From Actinomycetota bacterium (GTDB lineage Bacteria > Actinomycetota > Actinomycetes > Mycobacteriales > JACQDL01), in the NCBI GenBank assembly GCA_016201065.1, contig JACQDL010000023.1:1-64000 (forward strand): a stretch of DNA of 64,000 nt. The letters run 5' to 3'. The notes beneath the pieces are model-generated. The model was not told the DNA's origin. It did no database searches and saw only the letters and a list, made by a program, of their open reading frames with translations. Below are positions 38,038-48,155 of this stretch, piece by piece. The first letter of the stretch is position 1. Each line of letters begins with the position of its first letter. The translations under genes were made by a program, and so were the position numbers.

Positions 38038-38897
38038 CTCGTGGCGACCAGGACACCGGCGAGGCCGATGCCCGGTTCGTTGAGTGGATGCGGGCCAATC
38101 TGGGCCGTGCCGCCGACCACTTCGGGATGACCGTCACTGGGGAGCCGACGTTCGGTTGGCGGTTGCGTTCCATCGGTGCTCGCGTCGACGGCCCGAACGG
38201 GCCACGGTGGCTGCGGGTCGTCTCGGAGTTCCCCGAGTGGGCGCACGGGGACACCTGGACCGGCAACACGGACGCGAACACCCTCACCGGCATCACCCGG
38301 CCGGTGGTGCAGGGCACCCATGAGTGGGGCGAGGGTGGGTGGCGGCGTCAGCGCGCCGAGGTGACGACCCTGCTGCCCGGCCGCACCTGCTCGGACACCG
38401 ACGTGCTGCGCAATGAGCTGAAGCTGCCCGACGCCTGGTGGCGGCAGCTCCGGCGCACCGTCGACACCTTGCGTGTCACCCCAACCAGCCGGGTCAACAC
38501 CGACCCCGAACGTCTCGACGTCCGGCTGCGGGAGGAATACAGAGGTCGCGCGCACCTTCGAGTCCAGGATTGGGAAACCGTCCACGGTGACCTGCACTGG
38601 AACAACCTGCTCCAGCCTCGCTTCGCGCTGCTGGACTGGGAGTTGTGGGGCCGTGGTCCGGCCGGCACCGACCCAGCGACCCTGTACTGCTACAGCCTCC
38701 TCGCCCCGGCGACCGCAGCCCGGGTCCACGAGACCTTCGCCGACCAGCTCGACACCCCCGCCGGGCAGATCGCCCAGCTCGTAGTCGCCACCAGGCTGCT
38801 CGACCGGGCCGGTGACGGTGATCACCCCGACCTCATCGAGCCGCTACGCCACCACGTTGACGTCCTCGCCGCCAATGCGGTCCTCGGGCCGGCCTAG
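38034..38897 (+). CDS. APH-fold phosphotransferase
   Basis: A 287-residue aminoglycoside-phosphotransferase-like kinase. The Brenner motif HGDLHWNNLL and the metal aspartate of LLDWELWG are clear (about 184-203), while the N-lobe is divergent. Such enzymes phosphorylate small molecules or act in modification pathways. It is coupled to the ATPase upstream and its stop shares CTAG with the convergent radical SAM gene. Confidence 0.8.
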   Translation: MTRGDQDTGEADARFVEWMRANLGRAADHFGMTVTGEPTFGWRLRSIGARVDGPNGPRWLRVVSEFPEWAHGDTWTGNTDANTLTGITRPVVQGTHEWGEGGWRRQRAEVTTLLPGRTCSDTDVLRNELKLPDAWWRQLRRTVDTLRVTPTSRVNTDPERLDVRLREEYRGRAHLRVQDWETVHGDLHWNNLLQPRFALLDWELWGRGPAGTDPATLYCYSLLAPATAARVHETFADQLDTPAGQIAQLVVATRLLDRAGDGDHPDLIEPLRHHVDVLAANAVLGPA

Positions 38898-39790
38898 CGA
38901 CGGTAGTTCGGCACGCAGCCGCCCTTCGGGGCGCACGGGCCCGCTCCGGTCGGCCAGCACGACGGGTTACACGCAGGCCCACATGACGGACCGCACTGCG
39001 GGTTGCACATCCTTGGCACGCATGGCGCTTCCGGTGGCTGCGGATGTCGAGCGACGAACACCCCCGCCAGAGTAGTTCGGGTTCGTTCCGCCGCCTCACC
39101 GGTGGCGATCTCAGCAACCGGGTCCTCCCGGACGTTGCCGAGCGGCAGCCAACGGGAGAAGACGCACGGCCACACCGTGCCGTCGGGGGCGACCGCGAGC
39201 ACCCCGTCGCCGCAGCGGCCACACAACTGCGAGGCGCTCGTCCTGACCTCGCGCACCCCGCGACCGACTCGACGCAGGTGGTCCACGCCGACCTCGATCG
39301 CACCCAGTGCCGCCAACTCAGAGATCGCGGCGTCAACCCGCTGCCCGTCACCGAAGTCGATCACCCCGACCCGCAGTGGCACCGACCGGCGCACCGCCTC
39401 CACGATGTTTGCCCGGGTCCGTGCGTGGCTACCCCGCCGCACGGTCACCCGTTCATGCTCGGCCGCAGCATCGGAGTAGTAGCTGGTCGCCAACCGCACC
39501 CCAGGCCGGGCGAAGACTTCCCACAACGCCGGTGTGACATGCGTCAGGTTGGTGAAGACCTCCACCCGCAGACCGAGGACAAGCGCGTGGTCGACCAACG
39601 CCGCGAGATCCGGATGCAGGGTCGGCTCGCCGCCGATGAACTGCACCATCCCAACCCCCATCCCGGCGGCCTGATCGACGACCCGGCGCCAGTCCGTCGT
39701 GGTCATCACCCCGTGCGTGCCGGCCGGCCCCGACTCGGCGTAGCAATGGGCGCACTCCAGCTGACACTTCCCGGTGATCTCCAACCACAC
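38894..39790 (-). CDS. radical SAM enzyme with cysteine-rich C-terminal tail
   Basis: A 298-residue radical SAM protein. The SAM cluster cysteines are C9, C13 and C16 (CQLECAHC), followed by the GGEPTLHPD motif. A SPASM-like region has LCGRCGDGVLAVAPDGTVWPC. The last 45 residues hold eight cysteines spaced by Pro and Gly (CNPQCGPSCGPACNPSC). The only usable start is the GTG at 39790, very close to the first cysteine. The frame is open another 27 codons upstream (RTNVSF just before) but has no start codon, so the 5' end may have been damaged. Likely a peptide- or small-molecule-modifying enzyme of unknown target. Confidence 0.78.
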   Translation of the reverse strand: MWLEITGKCQLECAHCYAESGPAGTHGVMTTTDWRRVVDQAAGMGVGMVQFIGGEPTLHPDLAALVDHALVLGLRVEVFTNLTHVTPALWEVFARPGVRLATSYYSDAAAEHERVTVRRGSHARTRANIVEAVRRSVPLRVGVIDFGDGQRVDAAISELAALGAIEVGVDHLRRVGRGVREVRTSASQLCGRCGDGVLAVAPDGTVWPCVFSRWLPLGNVREDPVAEIATGEAAERTRTTLAGVFVARHPQPPEAPCVPRMCNPQCGPSCGPACNPSCWPTGAGPCAPKGGCVPNYRR

Positions 39791-40349
39791 GAACGATACA
39801 TTCGTCCTATTTTGCCTCTCTAGTACCGCACTCGACTTCCGCCATTCTTGTGATCGTTTGAGTGGAACAGCTCAGGGCACTGCCTGGTGGGGCGGGCCGG
39901 GTGTGGGCACCCTGGTGGTCGATTGGGGGGCGGATGGGTGAGCATCGGTGTGTCTGCAACACCCCGATTTCGAGGAGTTCGCCCATGCTTGCGGCCACGA
40001 CGCTACCGGTTTCGTTGTGGGCTGTCGCCCGGGTGATGCGGTGCGGCTTCACCGCAGCGTCGTTCGAGGCGCTCACCCACCAGTTGGCCGGGATGGTCGT
40101 GCGGCGGGGTCCGTACACGGTGACTTGCGCCGGCAGATTGCGGAGGCCCGATGCGACGAGATCGCCGCACTCCCCGCCGGACAACAACGGCAAACCCCGG
40201 TGCAGGCGTCCCCGTGGGACAACCGTGCCGACGACGGCGTCCTGATCTGGCGCTCATCGACCACCTGGTACGCGCCGGCCTGGCCACGCACCTGGCCCTG
40301 CACATCATGCGCGACCCCTCCTACGTCTCCCGCGCCGCCGCCTCCGACA
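39791..40349. other. gene-free stretch with decayed coding fragments
   Basis: 559 bp without an intact gene. One plus frame (about 39985-40145) reads LPVSLWAVARVMRCGFTAAS and VVRRGPYTVT, reminiscent of the N-terminus of a DDE transposase. Further on, ARCDEIAALPAGQQRQTP (about 40145-40235) and, in another frame, LIDHLVRAGLATHLALHIMR (about 40245-40355) look like consecutive pieces of one frameshifted protein. These are probably relics. Confidence 0.35.
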
Positions 40350-41861
40350 TCATGGCCTCCCGTCGGCGAGGCCCACCGTGGCGAAGGACTCGGGCACGGC
40401 GGCAAGCACGCCGGCCGCGCTGGGCACGCCGTACCGCGCGGCGATCCGGCCGGCCCGGCCGTGCAGGGCGACCCCGGAGGCGGCCAGCCGTGCCGGGTCG
40501 AAGGCCGGTGCCCGGACCGACCCGCCGGCAACTCCAGCACCAGCACCTGCGGCTCCGCTGGCGAGCAGGGCACCGGTCAGGCCGGAGAGCACGTCACCGC
40601 TGCCCGCCGTGGCCAGCCACGGTGTGCCCGCCCGGTCCACGAACGCGCGCCCGTCCGGTCGGGCGACGATCGTCCGGTCACCCTTGAGGAGCACCACGCA
40701 GCCGAGCGTCCCGGCGGCGCGCCGGGCCGCGGCGAGCCGGTCCGGACCGGGCACGAACCCAGCCAACCGGGCGAACTCCCGGTCGTGCGGCGTGAGCACG
40801 GTCGGCGCCCGCCGGCCCGCCAGCCGGCCGGGGTCGGCCGCAAGCAGGGTGAGCCCGTCGGCGTCGACGAGTACCGGCAGGTCGGTGCCGAGCACGTCGT
40901 GCAGCACCTCGCGGGCCGCCTCGTCGGTGCCCATCCCGGGACCGACGACCCAGGACTGGACCCGCCCGGCGTCGGTCGGCCGCCCCTCGCTGACCACCAC
41001 CTCCGGGTAGTGGGACCGGACCAGATCGGCCACCGGACCGACGTACCGGACCATGCCGGCCGGACCGCGCACCGCCGCACCGACCGCGAGCAGCGCCGCG
41101 CCGGTGAACCGCGACGAGCCGGCGGCGACGCCGACGACACCCCTTGTGTACTTGTCGTCCCGAGCCGTCGGCCGGCGGAGCCCAGCCGCCACGTCAGCCG
41201 GCTCGACCACCTCCAGCCGGGGCCGGGGAAGGTACGCACCGAGCCCGATGTCCACCAGCTCGACCCGTCCCGCCGCAACCGCGCCCGCACCCACCAGCAA
41301 CCCTGGCTTGTGGCAGCCGAAGGTGACCGTGACCTCGGCCGGGAACACCGCGCCCGGCACCGCGCCCGTGTCGCTGTCCACCCCGGACGGCACGTCGACC
41401 GCCACCCGCAGCGCCCCGCTGCCAAGCGTTTCCTCGACCAGCTCCGCGGCGCGGGGCCGCAGACCACCGGAACCGCCAATGCCGACGATCCCGTCCAGCA
41501 CCAGGTCGGCGCCCGCGAGCACGGCGGCCGCCTCGGCGGCGTCCGTTCCCGCGAGCACCCTCCCGCGGGCGCCGCGCAGCGCGGCCAACCCGCCCGCGTG
41601 GGCACGCTCCGGGCTGAGCAGGATCGCGGTCACCTGTGCCCCACCGCGGGCGAGCCGGGCCCCGGCGTAGAGCGCGTCCCCACCGTTGTTGCCGGCGCCG
41701 ACCAGCAGCACGACCCGGGCGCCATAGCTGCGACCCAGCAACCGCCGGCACGCCACCGCGAGGCCGTGTGCGGCCCGGTGCATGAGCGCGCCGTCGGGCA
41801 GCCGCGCCATCAGCGCCTCCTCGGCGGCGCGGACCTCGGCGACCGGCCAGGCCCCGATCAC
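40350..41861 (-). CDS. nnr: bifunctional NAD(P)H-hydrate epimerase / ADP-dependent dehydratase
   Basis: A 503-residue repair enzyme for hydrated NAD(P)H. The N-terminal YjeF_N half has [11 protein letters not shown] near 55 and [12 protein letters not shown]. The C-terminal kinase-like half has [11 protein letters not shown] and the GSGDVLSG catalytic loop. An Ala/Gly-rich insertion follows [13 protein letters not shown] at 41861 overlaps the acpS stop by 4 bp. Confidence 0.92.
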   Translation of the reverse strand: MIGAWPVAEVRAAEEALMARLPDGALMHRAAHGLAVACRRLLGRSYGARVVLLVGAGNNGGDALYAGARLARGGAQVTAILLSPERAHAGGLAALRGARGRVLAGTDAAEAAAVLAGADLVLDGIVGIGGSGGLRPRAAELVEETLGSGALRVAVDVPSGVDSDTGAVPGAVFPAEVTVTFGCHKPGLLVGAGAVAAGRVELVDIGLGAYLPRPRLEVVEPADVAAGLRRPTARDDKYTRGVVGVAAGSSRFTGAALLAVGAAVRGPAGMVRYVGPVADLVRSHYPEVVVSEGRPTDAGRVQSWVVGPGMGTDEAAREVLHDVLGTDLPVLVDADGLTLLAADPGRLAGRRAPTVLTPHDREFARLAGFVPGPDRLAAARRAAGTLGCVVLLKGDRTIVARPDGRAFVDRAGTPWLATAGSGDVLSGLTGALLASGAAGAGAGVAGGSVRAPAFDPARLAASGVALHGRAGRIAARYGVPSAAGVLAAVPESFATVGLADGRP

Positions 41862-42265
41862 TGCGAACCACCAGCCGGGAGCTGGCCGGATGGGACGTCA
41901 GCCTCCGCGATCACCACTGCGCTGGCGATCCCGTGGTCGTGGGACAGCGACAGGTGCCAGCGGGCGACGCCGAGGGTCCGGGCGTACGCCGCGACGGTGC
42001 CGGTCGTCACCAGGCCGGGACGCCCGGTCGCGTCGACGCTCACCTCGGCGTCGTGCCAGCGCAGCGTCCCCGGCGCGCCGAGCGCCTTGGCCAGCGCCTC
42101 CTTCGCGGCGAACCGGGCGGCCAGCGACTCCGCCGACCGGGGCTGGCCGGACGGGGTGACCCGCTCGGCAGGCGTGAACAGCCGGTCGGCCAGCGCCGGG
42201 GTACGCGCCAGGCTCGCCGCGAACCGCGCCACCCCGACCACATCGATTCCGACTCCGACGATCAC
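41858..42265 (-). CDS. acpS: holo-[acyl-carrier-protein] synthase
   Basis: A 135-residue phosphopantetheinyl transferase activating fatty-acid ACPs. The magnesium ligands are D8 (VGIDVV) and E56 ([10 protein letters not shown]). [13 protein letters not shown] completes the signature. It might also activate the carrier protein of the AvrD operon, which has no transferase of its own. Confidence 0.93.
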   Translation of the reverse strand: MIVGVGIDVVGVARFAASLARTPALADRLFTPAERVTPSGQPRSAESLAARFAAKEALAKALGAPGTLRWHDAEVSVDATGRPGLVTTGTVAAYARTLGVARWHLSLSHDHGIASAVVIAEADVPSGQLPAGGSQ

Positions 42266-42318
42266 CGGCCCAGCCTGCCACGTCGCCCCGACGACCGGCC
42301 GCCCGCCGCCGGCCGGGG

Positions 42319-44163
42319 CTACTCGACGGTGACTGACTTGGCGAGGTTGCGCGGCTTGTCCACGTCGTACCCCCGGGCCAGCGCGATCTCCGCGGCGAGC
42401 ACCTGCAACGGCACGGTGGCCACCAGCGGCTGGAACAGCGTCGGCGTGGCCGGCACCTCGATGAGGTGGTTGGCGTAGGGGCGCACGTCGGTGTCGCCCT
42501 CCTCGGCGACGACGATCGTGCGGGCGCCGCGGGCCCGGATCTCCTGGATGTTGGAGAGCACCTTGCCGTGCAGGGTGCGCCGGCCCTTCGGTGAGGGCAT
42601 CACCACGACGACCGGTAGCCCCTCCTCCACCAGCGCGATCGGCCCGTGCTTGAGCTCACCGGCCGGGAAGCCCTCGGCGTGCATGTAGGCCAGCTCCTTC
42701 AGCTTCAGCGCACCCTCCAGGGCCACCGGGTACCCCAGGTGCCGGCCGAGGAACAGCACCGCCTTCGACCGGGCGATCTCCCGGGCCAGCTCCCGGACCG
42801 GCTCGACGGTGGCCAGGACCTCCGCGATCAACGCCGGCATGGTGGCCAGCGCGTCGAACTCCCGGACCACCTCGTCCTCGTACTTCGTCCCGCGCGCCTG
42901 CGCCAGCCCCAGGCCGAGCAGGTAGGACGCCGCGACCTGGGACAGGAACGTCTTCGTCGCCGCCACCCCGATCTCCGGGCCGGAGCGGGTGTAGAGCACC
43001 GCGTCGGACTCCCGCGGGATCTGCGCGCCGTTGGTGTTGCAGACCGCCAGCACGGTCGCCTTCTGCTCGCGGGCATGCCGGATCGCCTGCAGGGTGTCCA
43101 TCGTCTCGCCGCTCTGCGAGATCGCGACGACGAGGGTGGCCCGGTCCAGCACCGGATCCCGGTAGCGGAACTCCGACGCCATCTCCACCTCGACCGGGAT
43201 CCGGGCCCAGTGCTCGATGGCGTACTTGGCGATCATCCCGGAGTGGTAGGCGGTGCCGCAGGCGACCACGAAGACCTTGTCGATGTCGCGCAGCACCTGC
43301 TCGTCGATGCGTTCCTCGTCGAGCACGATCCGGCCGTTGGCGAGGTGGCCGCGCAGGGTGTCCTCGACCGCGGCCGGCTGCTCCTCGATCTCCTTGAGCA
43401 TGAAGTACGGGTGGCCGCCCTTCTCCGCGGCGGCGAGGTCCCAGCTGATCCGGAAAGACTTGCCGTCGACCGGCAGCCCGGCGAAGTCGGTGACCGTGTA
43501 CCCGTCCCGGCGCACCTCCACCACCTGGTCCTGGCCGAGCTCGACCGCGTCCCGGGTGTGCGCGATGAACGCCGCCACGTCGGAGGCGAGGAAGGTCTCG
43601 CCGTCACCGATGCCCACCACCAGCGGCGAGTTGCGCCGCGCGCCCACCACCACGTCCGGGGTGTCGGCGCGCACGGCCAGCAGCGTGAACGCGCCGTCCA
43701 GCCGCCGGCACACCGTGCGCATCGCGGTGGCGAGGTCGTCGCCAGCGCCGATCCTGTCCTCGATCAGGTGCGCGACAACCTCGGTGTCGGTCTCGCTGGC
43801 CAGCTCGTGACCGGCGGCCTCCAGCTCGGTCCGCAGCATGGCGAAGTTCTCGATGATCCCATTGTGGATCACCGCGACCCGACCGGTGCAGTCGACGTGC
43901 GGGTGTGCGTTGCGGTCGGTCGGCCCGCCGTGGGTGGCCCATCGGGTGTGCCCGATCCCGCAGCTGCCCTCGTGCAGGTCGGTGCCGAGCTGCTTCTCCA
44001 GGTTCTCCAGCCGACCGGCCTTGCGCCTGACCAGCAGCGCACCCGACCCGTCCAGCACCGCGATGCCGGCCGAGTCATATCCCCGATATTCCAGCCGCCG
44101 CAGCCCGTCGAGCACGACGGATTGCGCGGGCTGCCCGCCGACGTAGCCGATGATTCCGCACAC
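42319..44163 (-). CDS. glmS: glutamine-fructose-6-phosphate aminotransferase (isomerizing)
   Basis: A 614-residue enzyme making glucosamine-6-phosphate for cell-wall synthesis. The start is the GTG at 44163 so that the catalytic cysteine becomes residue 2 (CGIIGYVG), freed after Met removal. HTRWATHG and the SIS domains ([10 protein letters not shown]) follow, and the end [12 protein letters not shown] is the conserved C-terminus. Longer in-frame starts would bury the N-terminal nucleophile and are rejected. Confidence 0.96.
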   Translation of the reverse strand: MCGIIGYVGGQPAQSVVLDGLRRLEYRGYDSAGIAVLDGSGALLVRRKAGRLENLEKQLGTDLHEGSCGIGHTRWATHGGPTDRNAHPHVDCTGRVAVIHNGIIENFAMLRTELEAAGHELASETDTEVVAHLIEDRIGAGDDLATAMRTVCRRLDGAFTLLAVRADTPDVVVGARRNSPLVVGIGDGETFLASDVAAFIAHTRDAVELGQDQVVEVRRDGYTVTDFAGLPVDGKSFRISWDLAAAEKGGHPYFMLKEIEEQPAAVEDTLRGHLANGRIVLDEERIDEQVLRDIDKVFVVACGTAYHSGMIAKYAIEHWARIPVEVEMASEFRYRDPVLDRATLVVAISQSGETMDTLQAIRHAREQKATVLAVCNTNGAQIPRESDAVLYTRSGPEIGVAATKTFLSQVAASYLLGLGLAQARGTKYEDEVVREFDALATMPALIAEVLATVEPVRELAREIARSKAVLFLGRHLGYPVALEGALKLKELAYMHAEGFPAGELKHGPIALVEEGLPVVVVMPSPKGRRTLHGKVLSNIQEIRARGARTIVVAEEGDTDVRPYANHLIEVPATPTLFQPLVATVPLQVLAAEIALARGYDVDKPRNLAKSVTVE

Positions 44164-44247
44164 GACGTCGAGCCTAGCCGCCGCGGGCCGGTCCGGGACC
44201 ACCCCGATCCCGTATCCGTTGCCGCCCCAGCCAGTACCCTCGCCAGG

Positions 44248-44670
44248 GTGAACCTCCTCACCGAACCTGTCCGGGCCTTTCTCGCGGCCGGCACCCGCAC
44301 CGGCAAGCTGGCCTGGGTCGGCATCGACGGGCGCCCCCTGGTCGCCCCCGTCTGGTTCGTCATCGACGGGACGGATCTGGTCTTCAACACCGGTCGGGAC
44401 ACCCCGAAGGGACGGGCCATCGCCCGCGACCCCCGGCTGGCGGTGTGCGTGGACGACGAGGCGCCGCCGTACGCGTTCGTCCAGGTGCAGGGCGTCGCGA
44501 CGACCTCGGAGGAACCCGCCGAGCTGCTCCGGACCGCCACCGCGATCGGCGCCCGCTACATGGGCGCGCAGCGGGCGGAGGAGTTCGGTCAACGCAACGG
44601 CGTACCGGGCGAGCTTGTCGTCCGGATCTCACCCCGGAAGATCACCGCGAACTTCGACGTGACCGGCTGA
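44248..44670 (+). CDS. PPOX-class F420-dependent oxidoreductase-like protein
   Basis: A 140-residue split beta-barrel flavin/deazaflavin-binding protein. Pieces include KLAWVGIDGRPLVAPVWFVI, a phosphate-binding TGRDTPKGRAIARDPR and VQVQGVA. Such small PPOX proteins often use F420 in actinomycetes. GTG at 44248, divergent from glmS. Substrate unknown. Confidence 0.8.
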   Translation: MNLLTEPVRAFLAAGTRTGKLAWVGIDGRPLVAPVWFVIDGTDLVFNTGRDTPKGRAIARDPRLAVCVDDEAPPYAFVQVQGVATTSEEPAELLRTATAIGARYMGAQRAEEFGQRNGVPGELVVRISPRKITANFDVTG

Positions 44671-44671
44671 C

Positions 44672-44693
44672 CGGCTGACCGACCGGTCAGCCG
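44672..44693. terminator. terminator hairpin between convergent genes
   Basis: CGGCTGACC and GGTCAGCCG pair over 9 bp around a 4-nt loop, starting 2 bp after the F420-type gene stop and facing the glmM stop at 44717. Confidence 0.6.
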
Positions 44694-44716
44694 TCGATCC
44701 GCCGCCGGACGGCCGC

Positions 44717-46054
44717 TCAGGCCTGCCCGACGACCGCCGCGAGGCGGCGGGCGATCGCCTCGGCGAGCTCGTCGGTGGGCGCCTCGACCATGACCCGGAC
44801 GAGCTGCTCCGTGCCCGAGGGGCGCAGCAGCACCCGCCCGTCGTCACCCAGCTCGGCCTCCGCGCCGGCCACGGCCGTCCGGACGGCCCCGGACGCGGCG
44901 ACCCTGGCCCGGTCGGCCACCGGCACGTTCAACAGCACCTGTGGCAGCCGCCGCACCACGCTGGCCAGCTCGGCCAACGGGCGCCCGGAGCCAGCCATCC
45001 GGGTCAGCAGCTGCAGGGCGGTGAGCAACCCGTCGCCGGTGGTCGCGTGGTCGGGAAAGACGACGTGCCCGCTCTGTTCGCCGCCCAGAGACAGGCCGTC
45101 GGACCGCAGCCGCTCCAGTACGTACCGGTCCCCCACCGGTGTCACGGCGACGTGGATGCCGTGCGCGCGCATCGCCTGGTGGAAGCCGAGGTTGCTCATC
45201 ACGGTGGCCACCACCGCGTCGTTGCGGAGCGTGCCGCGCTCCCGCAGCGCCAGCGCGCAGATCGCCAGGATGGCGTCGCCATCCACCAGCGAGCCGTCGG
45301 CGGCCACGGCGAGGCATCGATCGGCGTCTCCGTCGTGCGCGATCCCGGCGTCGGCGCCGTGCGCGGTCACCGCGGCGACCAGCGCCGCCAGGTGGGTGGA
45401 GCCGCACTGCTCGTTGATGTTCAAGCCATCCGGATCGGCGGCCAACGCGGTCACCTTCGCGCCGGCCCGGGCGTAGACCATCGGGGCGACGGCCGAAGCC
45501 GCACCGTTGGCGCAGTCGACCACCACGTGCATGCCGGCGAGCGGGTTGCCGCCGCCGATCGTGCCGAGCAGATGGGCGGCGTACCGTTCGGCGGCGTCCG
45601 GTAGGTCACGGACCCGGCCGATCCCGGCCCCGGTCGGTCGCTGCCAGCTCTCCCGCAGGCGGGACTCGACCTCGTCCTCGACCGCGTCGGGGAGCTTGTG
45701 ACCGCCCTGGGCGAACAGCTTGATCCCGTTGTCCGGCATCGGGTTGTGGCTCGCCGACAGCATCACCCCGAGGTCGGCACCGGTCTCCGCGACCAGATGC
45801 GCCACGGCGGGCGTCGGCAGCACACCGACCCGGAGCACGTCCGCACCGGCGCTGGCCAACCCGGCCACGGTCGCCGCCTCCAGCATCTCGCCGCTCGCCC
45901 TCGGGTCCCGCCCGACCACCGCGAGCGGACGCCGCCCGGTGGTCACCTCACCCAGGACATGGGCCGCACCCACCGCCACCGCAGTCGCCAGCTCCGGCGT
46001 GAGCTCAGCGTTGGCCAGCCCGCGCACACCGTCCGTACCGAAGAGCCTGCTCAC
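44717..46054 (-). CDS. glmM: phosphoglucosamine mutase
   Basis: A 445-residue enzyme converting glucosamine-6-phosphate to glucosamine-1-phosphate. The phosphoserine is S102 in [14 protein letters not shown], the metal loop DGDADR lies near 240, and [14 protein letters not shown] is at the C-terminus. It starts 135 bp downstream of rpsI. Together with glmS it supplies UDP-GlcNAc precursors. Confidence 0.95.
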   Translation of the reverse strand: MSRLFGTDGVRGLANAELTPELATAVAVGAAHVLGEVTTGRRPLAVVGRDPRASGEMLEAATVAGLASAGADVLRVGVLPTPAVAHLVAETGADLGVMLSASHNPMPDNGIKLFAQGGHKLPDAVEDEVESRLRESWQRPTGAGIGRVRDLPDAAERYAAHLLGTIGGGNPLAGMHVVVDCANGAASAVAPMVYARAGAKVTALAADPDGLNINEQCGSTHLAALVAAVTAHGADAGIAHDGDADRCLAVAADGSLVDGDAILAICALALRERGTLRNDAVVATVMSNLGFHQAMRAHGIHVAVTPVGDRYVLERLRSDGLSLGGEQSGHVVFPDHATTGDGLLTALQLLTRMAGSGRPLAELASVVRRLPQVLLNVPVADRARVAASGAVRTAVAGAEAELGDDGRVLLRPSGTEQLVRVMVEAPTDELAEAIARRLAAVVGQA

Positions 46055-46189
46055 CGCAGCCCCGTGCCAGTCCAGGCCACGACCGCACCCCCTCGCCGTA
46101 CCCCGGAACGCAACGCCAGGCGGCTGCGCTCGCTACCCAGGCGACAGCGGACGGCCCACCGGACCGCCCGCCGGCCCAACCGGGTCGGA

Positions 46190-46633
46190 CTACCGCTTGG
46201 AGTACTGCGGAGCCTTGCGGGCCTTCTTCAGACCAGCCTTCTTCCGCTCCTTCTCCCGCGGGTCACGGGTGAGGAAACCGGCCTTCTTCAGCGCCGGCCG
46301 ATCCTCGGCGACCAGGCTCACCAGGGCCCGGGCGATCGCCAGCCGGAGCGCTCCGGCCTGCCCGGACACGCCGCCACCGCGGAGGTTCGCGAGGACGTCG
46401 TAGGCCTCGACCTTGTCCAGAGTGACCAACGGCTCCTTGACGATCTGCTGGTGCACCCGGTTCGGGAAGTAACCCTCAAGCGAGCGGCCGTTGAGGGTGA
46501 AGCGCCCGGAGCCAGGCACCAGGCGCACCCGGACGATGGCCTCCTTGCGGCGGCCGACGATCGGCTTCGGGGTAGCTGCGGTCACTGCCGGCTTGGGGGC
46601 CGGGACGGCTTCGGTCTCGGTGGCGATGGTCAC
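46190..46633 (-). CDS. rpsI: 30S ribosomal protein S9
   Basis: A 147-residue S9 with an Ala/Thr-rich N-terminal extension of about 20 residues before [10 protein letters not shown]. It ends [12 protein letters not shown], the conserved tail reaching the tRNA P site. It follows rplM by 33 bp in the standard L13-S9 operon. Confidence 0.97.
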   Translation of the reverse strand: MTIATETEAVPAPKPAVTAATPKPIVGRRKEAIVRVRLVPGSGRFTLNGRSLEGYFPNRVHQQIVKEPLVTLDKVEAYDVLANLRGGGVSGQAGALRLAIARALVSLVAEDRPALKKAGFLTRDPREKERKKAGLKKARKAPQYSKR

Positions 46634-46666
46634 GCCTTCAGTCTCCTACGGCTCGTGGTCCGACGC

Positions 46667-47110
46667 CTACTGCGCGACCTGCGTGATCTCGAACGGTTCC
46701 GGCTTCTGGGCGGCGTGTGGGTGCTCCGGGCCGGCGTACACCTTGAGCTTGCTGAGCATCGCCCGGCCGAGCGTGTTCTTCGGCAGCATGCCGCGGACGG
46801 CGCGCTCCACGACCCGATCCGGGCGGGTGTCCAGCAGGACGCCGTAGCTGCGCTTGCGCAGCCCCCCGGGGTAGCCGGAGTGCCGGTACTCGAACTTCGT
46901 CTCCCGCTTGGTACCGGACAGCGAGAGCTTCCCGGCGTTGATCACCACGACGAAATCGCCGGTGTCGATGTGGCGGGCGTAGATGGCCTTGTGCTTGCCG
47001 CGCAGCAAGACGGCGACCTGGGTGGCCAGCCGGCCCAACACGACGTCGGTCGCGTCAATCACGTGCCACTGACGCGTGATGTCCGCGGGCTTGGGGCTGT
47101 AGGTACGCAC
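46667..47110 (-). CDS. rplM: 50S ribosomal protein L13
   Basis: A 147-residue L13 beginning [20 protein letters not shown], with [18 protein letters not shown] and the [12 protein letters not shown] signature. GTG at 47110 is supported by GAGAAGG upstream; 18 residues of upstream open frame are excluded. Confidence 0.97.
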   Translation of the reverse strand: MRTYSPKPADITRQWHVIDATDVVLGRLATQVAVLLRGKHKAIYARHIDTGDFVVVINAGKLSLSGTKRETKFEYRHSGYPGGLRKRSYGVLLDTRPDRVVERAVRGMLPKNTLGRAMLSKLKVYAGPEHPHAAQKPEPFEITQVAQ

Positions 47111-47248
47111 AGGTCTGCCTTCTCGACTCGCGTGAGGTGTGATCCGGACGGTAACGGGCGGCACCAGGTGCGCCGCGTATTCCAGCAGGCGACGATACCG
47201 GGTGGCATCCGGCAGGGCAAAACAGTGATCACCACTGGATGGCCGCCA

Positions 47249-48118
47249 TCACCCCGGAGCGGGAGCGCCGAGCTGCGGGACCCGGAGTTGCGGGACCCGG
47301 AGTTGCGGGACCCGGAGCCGCCGGGTCTGCGCGGCGCGCTCTGCCCACCGGTCCGGTGGCGGGTAGTCGACCGCCACCAGGGTCAGACCGTGCGGTGGTG
47401 CCACGGTCACTGCGCCGGCCCGCTCACGCATCGCCAGGAGGCTGGCTGGCCACTCCGGCGGCCGCCGCCCCTCACCGACCGCGAGCAGCGCACCGACCAG
47501 ACCACGCACCATCGAGTGGCAGAACGCATCGGCCCGCACGGTCGCCACGAGGACGCCGTCCGGTTCCCGCCGCCAGCGCAGGTCGAGCACGGCGCGCACG
47601 GTGGTCGCCCCCGGCCGACGGCGGCAGTACGCAGCGAAGTCGTGCTCGCCAACCAGTCCCGCCGACGCAACCGCGAGCCGCTCCAGATCCAGTGGCCGTG
47701 GCCAGGCCAGGGTGTCGTGCCGGCGCAGCGGATCCACCCCGTACGGCGCGTCGGAGACCCGGTAGCGGTAGCAGCGGGACAGCGCGCCGAACCGGGCGTC
47801 GAAGTCGTCCGGCACCGCCGTGACCTGGCGCACCCGGACATCCGGCGGAAGCACGCCGTTGGTCCGGCGTGCCAGCGTGCCGGCGAGCTCCTCCCAGCTG
47901 GATCGTGCGACGTCGGCGTGCGCGACCTGGCCGGTCGCGTGCACACCCGCATCGGTGCGGCCGGCGACGGTCAGCGCGACCTCGGCCCGGATGATCCGGG
48001 CCAGCGCCTCCTCGCAGGTGGCCTGGACGGTGCGCTGGCCCGGCTGCCGCGCCCAGCCGGCGAACCCGCCGCCGTCGTATCCGAGGTCGAGCCGGAGCCG
48101 CTGCGTGGTCGCGCCCAC
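47249..48118 (-). CDS. truA: tRNA pseudouridine(38-40) synthase
   Basis: A 289-residue TruA isomerising U38-40 in tRNA anticodon arms. The catalytic aspartate is in AGRTDAGVHATGQV near 50-63. The last 20 residues (LRVPQLRVPQLRVPQL) are encoded by a 15-bp tandem repeat and are not part of the enzyme fold. GTG at 48118 with a purine-rich site upstream. Confidence 0.94.
   Translation of the reverse strand: MGATTQRLRLDLGYDGGGFAGWARQPGQRTVQATCEEALARIIRAEVALTVAGRTDAGVHATGQVAHADVARSSWEELAGTLARRTNGVLPPDVRVRQVTAVPDDFDARFGALSRCYRYRVSDAPYGVDPLRRHDTLAWPRPLDLERLAVASAGLVGEHDFAAYCRRRPGATTVRAVLDLRWRREPDGVLVATVRADAFCHSMVRGLVGALLAVGEGRRPPEWPASLLAMRERAGAVTVAPPHGLTLVAVDYPPPDRWAERAAQTRRLRVPQLRVPQLRVPQLGAPAPG
47272..47316. 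repeat. 15-bp tandem repeat, 3 copies, in truA 3' end
   Basis: GTTGCGGGACCCGGA is repeated at 47287 and 47302, with a one-base variant at 47272. Being a multiple of three, it adds Arg-Val-Pro-Gln-Leu units in frame to the TruA tail. Confidence 0.92.
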
Positions 48119-48155
48119 CCCGCACCCCTCCCCGCGCAGCTCCGGCGGTACCCGG

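Noticed and set aside
42319-42400. tRNA or attachment site near the end of glmS
   Set aside because: The region is the conserved glmS C-terminus; no cloverleaf or CCA-like end can be drawn.
41933-42478. Plus-strand ORF over acpS containing [10 protein letters not shown]
   Set aside because: Antisense to acpS and glmS; resembles a common spurious annotation.
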